Positions 19,801-29,800 of a stretch of 64,000 bases of DNA are shown here, piece by piece. The position numbers and the translations under genes were made by a program. Each line of letters begins with the position of its first letter. Position 1 is the first letter of the stretch. Source of the DNA: Verrucomicrobiia bacterium (GTDB taxonomy: Bacteria > Verrucomicrobiota > Verrucomicrobiia > Limisphaerales > DASXHY01). The notes under the pieces were generated by a model, which was not told the origin of the DNA, did not search any database, and saw only the letters and a program-made list of their open reading frames with translations. The DNA lies in assembly GCA_035629175.1 (NCBI GenBank), contig DASPIL010000096.1, positions 168,309-232,308 of the forward strand. The letters are read 5' to 3'.

Positions 19801-22242
19801 AGCGCCGATCAGATGCCCTCTCGCATCTACTCTCAATTGCGTGCCTGGCCGGAGTTTCGGCGAATGTATGGCGACCGCGTGCAGAAGCATTTGTTCAACG
19901 GCGGCGCATTGTCGCCGTCGAACAACATCGCGCGCATGCAAGCACTTGCTGCGCAAATTGACCGCGCCATTGTCGGGGAATCAGCGCGCTGGGGCGATGC
20001 GCGGGAATTCGACATCAATGGCAACGAGGGCACCGGTTTGACGCTGTCCCGTGACCATTGGATTGCCGAATTGCAGAAGCTGTACACGAACTGGTTTCCC
20101 AACGTGATGAATCAGCGCGCCATCGCACGCCTTCAGGCTGCGGGGCTTTACCCATTAATAGGCGCGCCTGAGTTCAGCCGGTTTGGCGGCGCGGTGACCA
20201 ACGGTTTCGCTCTGGCTTTGTCACATACCAATCTTTCGGGCGTGATCTACTTCACTCTCGACGGCAGCGATCCTCGACAGTATGGAACGGGCGCGATCGC
20301 ACCGGGTGCGCAGGCGTATGGTGCGTCGATTTCAATCAACAGCGCGACCGTTGTAAATGCCCGTGTCTACCAGGCGGGGCAATGGAGCGCACTGGTCACC
20401 GCAGAATTCTACCCGCCCCAGGATTTGAGCAAGCTCGCGCTCACGGAAATCATGTACAATCCGCCTCCGTCGGGCGGCGCGTCCGGCAACGACCTTGAAT
20501 TTCTTGAGCTGAAAAATACCGGCACGAGTTCCTTGAACCTTTCCGGCCTGTTATTCACGAGCGGCATCACCTTCGGCTTCCCAAACAATACCACGCTCGG
20601 GCCCGGCGAATTTTTTGTCCTCGCGCGAAATCCCGCCGCGTTTGCCGCCAAATATCCGGGAGTCGCAGTAAGCGGTGTTTACTCCGGCCAGCTCGACAAC
20701 TCGGGCGAGCAACTGACGCTTTCGCACGCTCTCGGCTCACAGGTTTTTTCGGTCACCTACGACGACCGGCCCGACTGGCCAGTGGCTCCTGACATCGCGA
20801 ACTTTTCAATCGTTCCTGTATTTCCAGGTTCGGCACAGGCGCCCGACCAGGGAAACCGGTGGAGAGCCAGCGCGAACCTGGGCGGTTCTCCGGGTTCGGA
20901 TGATCCGGAACCCGGCATTCCGCGGATTGTGATCAACGAAGTTTTGGCCCATACCGATCCACCCCTCCGCGACTCGATCGAGTTGTTCAATCCCGGCGGC
21001 ACCAATGTGAACCTCGGCGGCTGGTATTTGACTGACGAGCCTGACACACCGAAGAAGTTTCGAATCCCGGATAACACGATTATTCCTGCAGGCGGTTACC
21101 TGTATTTTGACCAGGACGATTTCAATGCAATTCCGGGCGCGCCAACCAGTTTTCTTTTGAGTTCAACCGGGGACGACGTGCATTTATTTTCGGCAGCGGC
21201 CGATGGAAGCCTGACGGGCTACAGTGATTCGGCTGTGTTCGGCGCCTCCTTCAATGGTGTGAGCTTCGGACGTTATGTGAACAGTGCCGGCGACGAGTTT
21301 TATCCCCGGCAGATTTCGCGAAGCCTGGGTGCAGTCAATTCCGGTCCTGTATCGGGGCCTCTCGTGATCAGTGAGATTCACTACAATCCGGAGGCGGATG
21401 GCTACGAATTCGTTGAGGTCTTGAACATAACGGGCAATCCGGTTCCGCTGTTCAGCACGGGATTCCCCACGAACACCTGGAGATTCAGCGGCATTGATTA
21501 TTCGTTTCCAACCAACATGACGCTCGTCGCGAACAGCACCGTGTTGGTGAGCGCGACGAACGCGGCTCTGTTCCGAGCCCGATACAATGTGCCGGAGGGC
21601 GTCGCGGTGCTTGGGCCGTTTTCCGGGCAGTTGCAGAACAGCGGCGAGAACCTTGAATTACAGGCGCCAGATGCGCCAAATCCCGAGGGGGTGCCTTACG
21701 TTACCATCGACGCGGTCCGCTACAACGATCGTAATCCATGGCCGCCCGCGGCCGACGGAAGCGGCCTGTCTCTGCAACGCGCTCCGGCTAGCGGATACGG
21801 AAGCGAACCATTGAACTGGATCGCCGCCGCACCGACTCCTGGCAACGTGAGCGGGACCGGGGATACCGATGGCGATGGCATGAATGACGAATGGGAGCAG
21901 GAACACGGGACGTTCGTGTTCATTCCCGACGCCGACGAGGACCCGGACAAGGATGGTCTGACGAACAGAGAGGAGTTCATGGCAGGAACTCATCCCAACA
22001 GTGCGTCCAACGTGCTTCGATTCGAACACGTGTCGATTTCCGGAGGTGCTGTTTACCTGCAGTTCAACGCAGCGGCCAATCGCACTTATAGCCTCCTTTA
22101 CAAATCGGCGCTCGCCGACACTCAATGGCTGAAAGCCGCGGACGTCCTCGCCCAAGCCGCGCCGCGCGTCGTTTCGATTACAAACAGCGTGCCTGCGGGT
22201 GCGCAGCGTTTTTACCGCATCGTGACACCTGCCCAGAATTGA
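16843..22242 (+). CDS. Giant secreted lamin-tail/CotH-domain protein
   Basis: 1799 residues with an N-terminal signal (C-F-I-F-M-L-F-G-V-P-A-T-S). Four lamin-tail-like domains can be read: near residues 28-130 (V-I-N-E-F-L-A-S-N), about 1200 (L-T-E-I-M-Y-N-P-P), about 1365 (V-I-N-E-V-L-A-H) and about 1507 (V-I-S-E-I-H-Y-N-P). Between them are a chitobiase C-terminal-like fold (S-I-Y-W-T-T-N-G-T-L-P) and a CotH kinase-like region about 680-1080 with Y-W-G-I-Y-N-P-S-E-R-L-D and L-P-W-D-Q-E. Near the end is a D-T-D-G-D-G-M-N-D calcium-type repeat, then a module ending R-F-Y-R-I-V. Function is unproven; CotH domains can phosphorylate proteins and lamin-tail domains occur in surface proteins. It precedes the GH95 gene by 19 bases. 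Confidence 0.8.
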   Translation: MKCRMLYHFATAACFIFMLFGVPATSVADVVINEFLASNGGGLRDEDSQSPGWIELVNRGATPVNLEGWRLTDAEDDLSKWTFPAVTLPAGGHLIVFTSGKNRTTPGMPLHANFQLSNSGEYLALVQPDGTVAHAYSPAYPGQRQNVSYGIETPMIPTLLVAESASARVFVPVDGSLGSSWTTSGFNDTAWTPINGPAAYNVGVAATLVLAMDVNDRSSAAGPLTQAGFSSFVINSAGSSTAIQTAPTFRSFGGVTVTLSNTPGFGYDDRLRNGPGNSGAFNESLLLRDYVSSQDDSGTGGLDIRLSGLAGNLPHRVTVWSFDGQGFGTKVSDWFANGNLVKGNYAFSSSAAPTNNQQYRFQFNAAATPAGTLFIAGRRDPVSSSFGVYLNALRAERLTPQAPTNAVGNLMLSNNATAYIRVPFNVANPAAFHSLRLRMRYDDGMIAYINGQEVAVRNAPAIPQWNSAAAMANDEALIEEVVVVPLGGLLQAGANVLAIHGLNANAFDSDFLAAIELEGLASGTPIERYFVPPTPGTNNGVGYAGLVAETQSSFGRGFYSSPFTVTITSTTPSASIYWTTNGTLPSPTNGALYTGPVAIPGTRLLRSAAFLAGHVPSVPETHSYIFLSQVLQQSSTQPGYPAVWQGNYPADYGMDPNVVNHPVYGATVSNDLRSIPTLSLVSSHDAFWSSSIGIYPDAMLEREVPTSVELFNGNNVSQFQINSAIQMHGQAGRDNTRSAKHSFRLDFKGEYGPTRLDYNWFGGGVSEFDSIILRATWADTWTTRYDPFSGVTPPYTETSPLRYRPETATYLRDVWVKETMRSMGHLASRSRHVHLYVNGLYWGIYNPSERLDTGFFANNLGGLEKDWDIVKDRQDLPGGGWKAELQDGSDADWTNLIAFVNSGIHSEPAFQAVAAQVDINNLIDYMLLHAVAEANDWLQDANPHNWVAAHRRANPTNGIAATRWIFLPWDQEIAMNQARTEDRVNVSADQMPSRIYSQLRAWPEFRRMYGDRVQKHLFNGGALSPSNNIARMQALAAQIDRAIVGESARWGDAREFDINGNEGTGLTLSRDHWIAELQKLYTNWFPNVMNQRAIARLQAAGLYPLIGAPEFSRFGGAVTNGFALALSHTNLSGVIYFTLDGSDPRQYGTGAIAPGAQAYGASISINSATVVNARVYQAGQWSALVTAEFYPPQDLSKLALTEIMYNPPPSGGASGNDLEFLELKNTGTSSLNLSGLLFTSGITFGFPNNTTLGPGEFFVLARNPAAFAAKYPGVAVSGVYSGQLDNSGEQLTLSHALGSQVFSVTYDDRPDWPVAPDIANFSIVPVFPGSAQAPDQGNRWRASANLGGSPGSDDPEPGIPRIVINEVLAHTDPPLRDSIELFNPGGTNVNLGGWYLTDEPDTPKKFRIPDNTIIPAGGYLYFDQDDFNAIPGAPTSFLLSSTGDDVHLFSAAADGSLTGYSDSAVFGASFNGVSFGRYVNSAGDEFYPRQISRSLGAVNSGPVSGPLVISEIHYNPEADGYEFVEVLNITGNPVPLFSTGFPTNTWRFSGIDYSFPTNMTLVANSTVLVSATNAALFRARYNVPEGVAVLGPFSGQLQNSGENLELQAPDAPNPEGVPYVTIDAVRYNDRNPWPPAADGSGLSLQRAPASGYGSEPLNWIAAAPTPGNVSGTGDTDGDGMNDEWEQEHGTFVFIPDADEDPDKDGLTNREEFMAGTHPNSASNVLRFEHVSISGGAVYLQFNAAANRTYSLLYKSALADTQWLKAADVLAQAAPRVVSITNSVPAGAQRFYRIVTPAQN

Positions 22243-22261
22243 AACCATCCGGTATCGCAAC

Positions 22262-24631
22262 ATGAATACCTCCGTTCACCGACTCACATGTTCTTTTATC
22301 ATTGCCTTTGCATTTGCCCGTCTGTGCTCGGCAGCGCTGCCGGCGCCGGGGGATGTTCCTGCTCCAGAGGAACCGCTCAGCCTTTGGTATCGCGGGCCAG
22401 CGGTTAAATGGGAAGAGGCTTTGCCCGTAGGCAACGGGCGGCTCAGCGCGATGGTTTTTGGCAAACCTGACAACGAGCGGCTTCAGCTTAATGAAGGGAC
22501 GCTCTGGGCAGGCGGACCGTACGACCCGGTGAATCCTGATGCGAAAGCGGCCCTGCCGACGGTGCGGCAATTGGTGAACGAAGGGAAATACCGGGATGCC
22601 GCCAAACTCGTCAGCGAAAAAGTCATGGCAAAGCCGCTCGGGCAGATGCCCTATCAGACCGTTGGCGATCTCACCCTCGCATTTCCGCACTCCTCGGATG
22701 TCGAAAATTTCCGGCGTGAGTTGAACCTCGATACCGCGACGGCGCTCGTCAGCTATTCCGTTGGGGGTGTCCGATATTCGCGCGAAATCTTTGCAAGCGC
22801 GCCCGATAACGTCATCGTCGTGCGGCTGACCGCGAATCAACCCGGCAAGATATCGTTCGTTGCCGGGATGAAAACGTCCATGGCCGCGACTATCGCCACT
22901 GAGGGAAGCGATACCATTGTAATGCGCGGGAGGGGCGGGGATGCGGCTGGGGTCAAGGGCCAGCTCAAATATGAGGCGCGGGTCCGGGTCATTGCAAACG
23001 GAGGACGAACGGCAGTCGATTCTGCGAGCGCGACGGTCAGCGACGCCAATGATGTCACCCTGCTGATCAGCGCCGCGACATCGTACAAGGAATTCGATGA
23101 TGTGAGCGGTGATCCGGAACGCGTGGTGAAGAAGCATCTGGCAGCCGCTTCGAAAAAGTCCTTCGCCGTGTTGCGTGCGCGTCATTGCAAAGATCACCAG
23201 GCGTTGTTTCGCCGCGTGACGATTGATCTGGGGCGAACCGAGGCGATGAACCAGCCGACCGACGTTCGCATTCGCCGATTTGCTGATGGGCACGATCCAC
23301 AATTGGCGGCGCTTTACTATCAATTTGCCCGCTACCTTCTGATCAGTTGTTCACGCCCCGGAGGCGAGCCGGCCCCACTGCAAGGGTTGTGGAACGAGAG
23401 CAAGAATCCGCCCTGGGGAGGCAAATACACGATCAACATCAACACGGAGATGAATTATTGGCCCGCCGAGTCCGGCAATTTGGCGGAATGCGTTGAACCG
23501 CTGATCGACATGGTGAAGGACCTGACGGTCACCGGTGCGAGAACGGCCGAGGCAATGTATGGAGCGCGCGGATGGGTGGTGCATCACAACACGGATGTGT
23601 GGCGCGCGTCCGCCCCAATCGATGGACCCAACTGGGGTATGTGGCCATGCGGCGGCGCGTGGCTTTGTCTGCACCTCTGGGATCGATACGAGTACAGCGG
23701 CGACAAAGCTGATCTGAAGCGCATCTACCCCGCGCTCAAAGGCTCGGCGCAGTTCTTTCTCGATACTCTCCAGGAGGATCCAGCCGGCAAATGGCTCGTC
23801 ACGAATCCTTCCATCTCGCCTGAAAATCATCACCCGCATGGCTCGGCCCTATGCGCCGGACCCACAATGGACATGCAGGTTCTCCGTGATTTGTTTGCCC
23901 ATACGATCGAGGCTGCGGAGACGCTCGGTGTCGATGCGGAGCTGCGAAAGCAGCTGTATGCCGCGCGGCAGCGTCTGGCGCCAAATCAAATTGGCAGTGC
24001 GGGTCAACTCCAGGAATGGCTCGAGGATTGGGACATGAAAGCACCCGATCCCCGGCATCGCCACGTCTCCCATCTGTATGGGCTTTATCCCGGGCGCGAC
24101 ATCACCTTGCGCGGCACACCCGCACTGGCAGCTGCGGTAAAGAAGTCACTCGAAATCCGCGGCGACAAAGCCACGGGCTGGGCGACCGCATGGCGGATTT
24201 GTCTTTGGGCGCATCTGGGGGATGGTGATCACGCGTTCGATATCCTGAAATTCCTCATCAGCCCGGAACGCACCTATCCGAACATGTTCGATGCGCATCC
24301 GCCGTTCCAGATCGATGGCAACTTCGGCGGAGCGGCGGGAATCGCGGAGATGTTGATGCAGAGCCGGCGCGTCGAATCGGCCTCGAACAACTCAGGTGCA
24401 CAATTCGAAATCGAATTGCTGCCTGCATTGCCCCACGCGTGGCCGAGCGGCAGCATGAAAGGACTTCGCGCGCGGGGCGGTTTTGAAGTCGATCTGACGT
24501 GGAAGGACGGAAAGCTTGTCGAAGCCAGCGTGCTCTCGCGAAAAGGTGCGGCGGTCCAGTTGCGGCATGGATCCGTAACGCGCGAGGTAAAGCTTTCCGG
24601 GGGCAGGGCGGTTCGATGGAACGGGCGCTAG
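22262..24631 (+). CDS. GH95 family glycosidase, probable alpha-L-fucosidase
   Basis: 789 residues with a signal peptide (I-I-A-F-A-F-A-R-L-C-S-A-A). The N-terminal domain has the GH95 hallmark A-L-P-V-G-N-G-R-L-S-A-M-V-F-G and N-E-G-T-L-W-A-G-G-P. Probable catalytic residues are N in N-T-E-M-N-Y-W-P, E in N-P-S-I-S-P-E-N-H and D in Q-I-D-G-N-F-G-G-A-A. Characterised members invert alpha-1,2-L-fucosides; some act on alpha-L-galactose, and fucosylated xyloglucan is a plausible plant substrate here. It starts 19 bases after the CotH-type gene and may be co-transcribed with it. A strong hairpin follows at 24667. Specificity cannot be read from sequence. Confidence 0.88.
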   Translation: MNTSVHRLTCSFIIAFAFARLCSAALPAPGDVPAPEEPLSLWYRGPAVKWEEALPVGNGRLSAMVFGKPDNERLQLNEGTLWAGGPYDPVNPDAKAALPTVRQLVNEGKYRDAAKLVSEKVMAKPLGQMPYQTVGDLTLAFPHSSDVENFRRELNLDTATALVSYSVGGVRYSREIFASAPDNVIVVRLTANQPGKISFVAGMKTSMAATIATEGSDTIVMRGRGGDAAGVKGQLKYEARVRVIANGGRTAVDSASATVSDANDVTLLISAATSYKEFDDVSGDPERVVKKHLAAASKKSFAVLRARHCKDHQALFRRVTIDLGRTEAMNQPTDVRIRRFADGHDPQLAALYYQFARYLLISCSRPGGEPAPLQGLWNESKNPPWGGKYTININTEMNYWPAESGNLAECVEPLIDMVKDLTVTGARTAEAMYGARGWVVHHNTDVWRASAPIDGPNWGMWPCGGAWLCLHLWDRYEYSGDKADLKRIYPALKGSAQFFLDTLQEDPAGKWLVTNPSISPENHHPHGSALCAGPTMDMQVLRDLFAHTIEAAETLGVDAELRKQLYAARQRLAPNQIGSAGQLQEWLEDWDMKAPDPRHRHVSHLYGLYPGRDITLRGTPALAAAVKKSLEIRGDKATGWATAWRICLWAHLGDGDHAFDILKFLISPERTYPNMFDAHPPFQIDGNFGGAAGIAEMLMQSRRVESASNNSGAQFEIELLPALPHAWPSGSMKGLRARGGFEVDLTWKDGKLVEASVLSRKGAAVQLRHGSVTREVKLSGGRAVRWNGR

Positions 24632-24666
24632 GCACGCGGAAGAAGAGAAGAAGACTCACGACGGCA

Positions 24667-24699
24667 AATCGCCGGAGGCATCGGCCACCTCCGGCGATT
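24667..24699. terminator. Hairpin between convergent genes, candidate bidirectional terminator
   Basis: AATCGCCGGAGG and CCTCCGGCGATT form a perfect 12-bp stem with a 9-base loop, followed by GTCATTTTC. It sits in the 92-base gap between the end of the GH95 gene and the end of the convergent LamG gene. The short U tract makes it a plausible terminator for either strand. Confidence 0.7.
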
Positions 24700-24723
24700 G
24701 TCATTTTCAATCGGCCCGTGATG

Positions 24724-26625
24724 TTATTTCACCAGGCGGAAGAAGCGTGTTGCATTCGTTGCCGGCAGCGAAACCTGGTAGTGCGTTCCAGAAACGCCAG
24801 GCGAGCCGCCGACGGAGTTCCACCCTCCATCCACCGATCCGCTCGAGTGTAATGTGAAGCCCGCGCTGTTGGTCGGCCACGAGAGGATGAGGTTGCCGGC
24901 AGCAACGGATACAGAAAGTTTCAGTGGTTCCAAGGCATCCGGTCCCATGGCGTAATTGAGTGCCACCTGTTCCGCACTCATTGCTCCTTTGTAAATGCGG
25001 AATTCGTTTACGGCCACATCAACATACGGATCGGGCGGGTAAAGCGAGCGGTTGATATAGCTGTAGTTGTTTCGAATGGACGTCATGGGATAGGTCAACG
25101 AATTGTTGACGCCTGCGAGCACTCCATTGGTATAGACCGACAGATACCCTCCGCCCGGAGCTGCGACGCACACGAGGTGCAGATTGGTTTGCGCCGAGAA
25201 GTTCAAACCCGAATTCGCGGATTGTTCCCCCTGCCAGCCGGGATCGAGACCGGCCATGACCCAACGGCCGCTTTGGGGCTGGACAAAAAGGTAATACGCA
25301 CCGTGGTCTTCGTTGATCGTGTCTCCAAATCCAAAGAACCATGCATTCCACGGCAGGTCGGGCTGGAAGCTCGCCCAGGCTTCAATCGTGGCGTTGGTCA
25401 CCCCGCTGAAAAGGTTCGTCGGGAAGCTCACGTATTGTTGCGCAGCTCCGGAGAGGAATATCTGGCCGTCAGCGAATGTCCCGCCATTCGGAATAATACC
25501 TTCGCCCGCCTGCCCCGCCACCGAATCAGCAATCGTCACGCTGCCATCGGCTTCATTGAAACTCCAGCGGTGCAATAGAGTGGTGGGCTCGGGAAACACG
25601 GTTATGGCAACCGAATCGCTCGTGGATCCGTAATGCGCCGTGACGGTCGCGGTGCCTGGCTTGAGTGCGGCGATGCGGCCGGCTGAGTTCACTGTCAGGA
25701 CATTCGTGTCGCTCGACTGGAATGTGCAGAGGATGTTGTCTATGGCGATCTGGTTGGTGAAGAGCGTCGCGACCCCGGTCACACTCGCGACCTGCTGGCC
25801 CCCTTGGACCAATGCGGGATACGGCACTGTCACATCCAGCTGCGTGATCGTCCCCACGCTCGCGGCCGTGCCAATTGCGTCTGGGCCAGCCACGTCACAT
25901 CCGGCGACTTCAACACCGTTGAGAGCGCCATTCCAGATGCGGAACTCGTCCACCGTCAAGTCGATCAATCCATCAACGGCCCAAACCGATTTGGCGATGT
26001 AGTTGTTGATGCTCCAAACATTGGTGAGCGAGCGTGTGACGCCTGTGTTGATCCCGGCCAGCATCCCGTTGGTGTATACGAGAAGGCGGCCGGTCGGAGG
26101 ATCAACGACAGCAGTAATGTGAATAGGACCGGCGAGCGTGTTGAAGAATGCATTCTGTTCGCCGCCCCAGCTCGGCATCGTGTCGCTGATGGTTAACCGG
26201 GCGTTGCCGTGCAACCAGAGCGCGCGGCCGCCGTTGCCGGTATCGACGTCCGTATCGCCAAACGACCAAAGAAAGCCCCACGGATTCGAGACCGTCGCCC
26301 ACATATCAATGGTGAGGGAGGTGTAATTGCTGATGATTCCCTGCGGGAACTGCACGTATTGGTTGTCGCCTGCGGTCAAAACCAGCTGGTTTGGAACGGT
26401 GGTGAGGTTGCCGCCGGACGGAAGCGTGCCGTTCCAGGCAGGGCCGCCAACGGAATCGGTGACCGAAGCATTGAAGTTTCCATTGCCATCGTCCGGATCG
26501 CTGAAACTGTAGCGGTGAATGAGAGTGGCTGCCGGTGCGGTGTACCCCGTCGGCAGCAGAATCGCGCAGAGCAGGGCGGCCATCGCGATCCGGCGCGTGA
26601 AGGTGAAGGGTTCTAGGATGCTCAT
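24724..26625 (-). CDS. Secreted protein with two LamG (concanavalin-like) domains and an Ig-like domain
   Basis: 633 residues with signal M-A-A-L-L-C-A-I-L-L-P-T-G. Two laminin-G/concanavalin-A-like domains lie at about 35-235 and 350-550; both start L-(I/L)-H-R-(Y/W)-S-F and end with F-R-I-(W/Y)-(N/K)-G-A. Between them is a bacterial Ig-like (Big_2) stretch (V-T-A-H-Y-G-S-T-S-D-S-V-A-I-T-V). The C-terminal module ends R-F-F-R-L-V-K. LamG domains bind carbohydrate or protein; no catalytic motif is seen. It is transcribed toward the GH95 gene and divergently from the sensor kinase gene, sharing a 259-base intergenic region with it. A surface adhesin or polysaccharide-binding role is inference. 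Confidence 0.8.
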   Translation of the reverse strand: MSILEPFTFTRRIAMAALLCAILLPTGYTAPAATLIHRYSFSDPDDGNGNFNASVTDSVGGPAWNGTLPSGGNLTTVPNQLVLTAGDNQYVQFPQGIISNYTSLTIDMWATVSNPWGFLWSFGDTDVDTGNGGRALWLHGNARLTISDTMPSWGGEQNAFFNTLAGPIHITAVVDPPTGRLLVYTNGMLAGINTGVTRSLTNVWSINNYIAKSVWAVDGLIDLTVDEFRIWNGALNGVEVAGCDVAGPDAIGTAASVGTITQLDVTVPYPALVQGGQQVASVTGVATLFTNQIAIDNILCTFQSSDTNVLTVNSAGRIAALKPGTATVTAHYGSTSDSVAITVFPEPTTLLHRWSFNEADGSVTIADSVAGQAGEGIIPNGGTFADGQIFLSGAAQQYVSFPTNLFSGVTNATIEAWASFQPDLPWNAWFFGFGDTINEDHGAYYLFVQPQSGRWVMAGLDPGWQGEQSANSGLNFSAQTNLHLVCVAAPGGGYLSVYTNGVLAGVNNSLTYPMTSIRNNYSYINRSLYPPDPYVDVAVNEFRIYKGAMSAEQVALNYAMGPDALEPLKLSVSVAAGNLILSWPTNSAGFTLHSSGSVDGGWNSVGGSPGVSGTHYQVSLPATNATRFFRLVK

Positions 26626-26884
26626 GCTTCGGTGAGGGAATAAGTTTGGTGGTTGCTGCTTGTCTCAGTTGCTGCGCGGGAGTATACGATGGTGCCGTAT
26701 TGAAACCAACCGATGCTTCGATCGCGCATGACGTTTGAGCCTATCCCAGCTTTTATCACGGCCCGGATCGCTTTGGCAGCGAGTAACCATGCTCACGAAA
26801 TGAGTATGAATACCCCGTGGCGGTACTTGCCTGTGAATGCTCTTGCCCACAAAAAACAACCTGATATCACCATAGTGGTCCACC

Positions 26885-29800
26885 GTGGTTTGCCTGCCGT
26901 TTGCAGTGACGGAGTTTCACGCAGCGCTGGTTGACCGTTGGATTGCGCTCGTGGAAATCCTGTTGCCTTGCCAAACCGCGTCTGCCGTTTGGGTGGTGGC
27001 GCTGCTGATGGCGTTGATTCCTGAAGCGGCGGCGTCCGATGCTGTTGCGAGCGGGCACGCATCCCGCCAGCCACCGCCACGCCATTTTGTTACCAACGCC
27101 CTGCAGTTCGGGAATCTCTCAGGTACGGATTACATCAACGGTTGCGACTTTCGCCTCTCGGGGGTCGTCACGCTCGTCGATACGAATCGCGATCTCGTCG
27201 TCATCCAGGATGCAACCGGCGCGGCTGGATTGCATCTCTTCCCACTCGCCGGCAACGCCCTGGAGGCCGGACACTCCGTAATGATTGAGGCCACTGACTG
27301 CGTGCCCTATTTTCCTCGCTGGCCGAGCTATCCGCATCATCCTTCCTCGCTGGAAATTCGCAGTTCGTTCGAGGCGCCTTCCGATTGGGGAACCTATCAC
27401 CTGACCCGAATGCGCGGCTTCTTGCGTGCCCCGGAAACAGGGGAGTATCGGTTCTGGATCGCGAGCGACAATTCTTCCGAGCTGTGGCTGAGCAGCGATT
27501 CCAATCCAGCCAACGCCCGGATCATTGCGTCACTCGCGCGATTCGAATGGGTCGCTCCACGCCAATGGTCGCGGTATCCATCCCAACGGTCCGAGCCCAT
27601 CCACCTCACGGGCGGCGAAACCTACTACATAGAAGCTCTTCAGGAGCAGACGACGGGCGGCGAAAACCTCGCGGTGGCGTGGCAGGGTCCCTCGCTGGCC
27701 GGGGGCGTCATCGAAGGCGAATATCTCGTCCCCTGGGACCCGCTCTCTGCGGCGGACGCGTCCTTCACCAATGGAATCCTGCGTGAGTCGTGGACGAATT
27801 ATTCGATCGGGAGCGTCAGCGGAATGGGCGGCGCCCGTGCGTTCGATTCGATCGTATCGATTAAACGTTTTTCAATTCGCGATCTGGGGCCGGGAAAAAA
27901 ACCGGTGGCTCAGCGGATCGCTTTGAGCCAGCGCCTGGCGCGATCCGAAAACTTTGCGTGGGTTCAAGTGGAGGGGTTTGTGAACTTCGCCACAATGGAC
28001 GGGTCAATGGCATTCCTGGAGCTGACAGACGGCCAAACATCCCTCGAGGTGCGGGTGCCCAATTGCGATCCCCGAACATTGCAGCAGTTTAAGAACGCCA
28101 TCGTGCGCATCGAGGGCGTCTGCGAAAGCATGCGGGAAGCCAATGGAAGCCTTGTGCCTGTGGTGATCTGGGGTTCGACTTTCAGCGGGGTCGAAATCGT
28201 GAAGGGGGCAGCGATCCACCTGCACCGCGGAGGCGAAATCTCCGGCCAGCCCCTGGTTTCAACCGATCCAGCGATGCAGGGATTTTATGGAACCCGCGGT
28301 GTTGTCACTTTCAATGATCGGGTGTTCGGAACGGATCACATTTTCGTGCAGGAGGACAGCGCCGTCGTTCGTGTCATTCCCACCGATCCGTCCTTTGATA
28401 GACGCATGAAGTTGGGCCAGTGGGTCGAACTCGGTGGCGCCCTTGACGCAGGAAGCGATCTGCCCACCATCAGCCCTCTCGTCCTGACCGAACTGGAGTT
28501 TCGGCCCTTGCCGGTGCCCATCGCTCAGCCTTTACGTTCCCCCATGAACGTCACGCGACACGGCAGGTGGTGCGAACTGGAGGGTGTCGTGCGCTCGGTC
28601 AACAGCAACGGAACGCTCTCGGTCATGTCCAAAGACGGCGCCGCCTATTTATGGATTGGCAAATTCCCTTCCAATCAACTGGCGCGGTATGTCGATTCTG
28701 CAGTGCGTGCACGCGGCGTGCTGTTGCAGAATATCCTGGATGCGCCCACGATTCTGAGTCCGTCCTCCACTTTTATTTCCGTTGACCGGGATCCGCCCAT
28801 GGATCCGCTCGAAGTTCCGTTGCATTCGATACGCGATCTCACATTGATGGATTCCGAATCGCTGCCGATACATCGCGTCCGAGTCGCGGGCGAACTCACC
28901 TTCGCGGGTTCCGACTGGTTCTTTGTCCAGGATCCATCAGGCGGAATTCGTGTTCGTGCGTTGCCTCCCGAAAATGCCAGGCCTGGCGATCCGATCCAGG
29001 TGATCGGCTTTCCCTCACGCGGTAGTGGCACCTGCGTGCTGGTTAATGTGCTGGTTCGCTCCGGAACCGCAGCGAGCGCCGTCCAATCGAGTGAGCTGGA
29101 TCTCGCGGATGCGCTTTCAACCAAGCAGAAGGGAACCCTCGTTCACACGATGGCAACCGTGCTTGCCTGCAAGACTAACGGATCGAGCAGCGTGGTGGAA
29201 CTTCAGGAACATCAGCGTGTCTTTGCAGCCTGGCTGCAGAATGGCGCCCTGCCTCTGCTCGTGCCCGGCAGCCGCGTCAAAGTCACTGGTGTTCTCAACG
29301 ATGAGGCCGCCGTGTCGGTGCTGCAATCGAACGATTTGCCCAAAGGCCAGACGGGTTCTTCCCTGACGATTCTCATGCGCGATCTTTCGGACCTCACGGT
29401 GCTCAGAGGTCCGCCATGGTGGACATGGAAACGTGCCGCAACTCTCGTTGGAGCGTTGCTGTTCGTGCTCGCTGTGTCGCTCCTTTGGATTCACTTGTTG
29501 CGCCGGCGGCTGGAACGCCAGCACGCTGCCCAGCTTGTCTTCTCCCGCCAGGTCCTGCAGCGTGTCGAAGACGAACGCCGCCGAATCGCCGCCAATCTGC
29601 ACGACAGCCTTGGCCAAACGCTTCTCGTCATCAAGAATCAGGCAATCATGGCCAGCCATTCGCCGCCCGAACCGGAATTGAGGGACCGTTTGGATCAGAT
29701 TTCGGGCGCCACTTCCAGTGCGCTAGAGGAAATTCGGCAGATCACGCACGGGCTTCGGCCTTATCAGCTGGATCGGCTGGGACTGACACAGGCCATTCGC

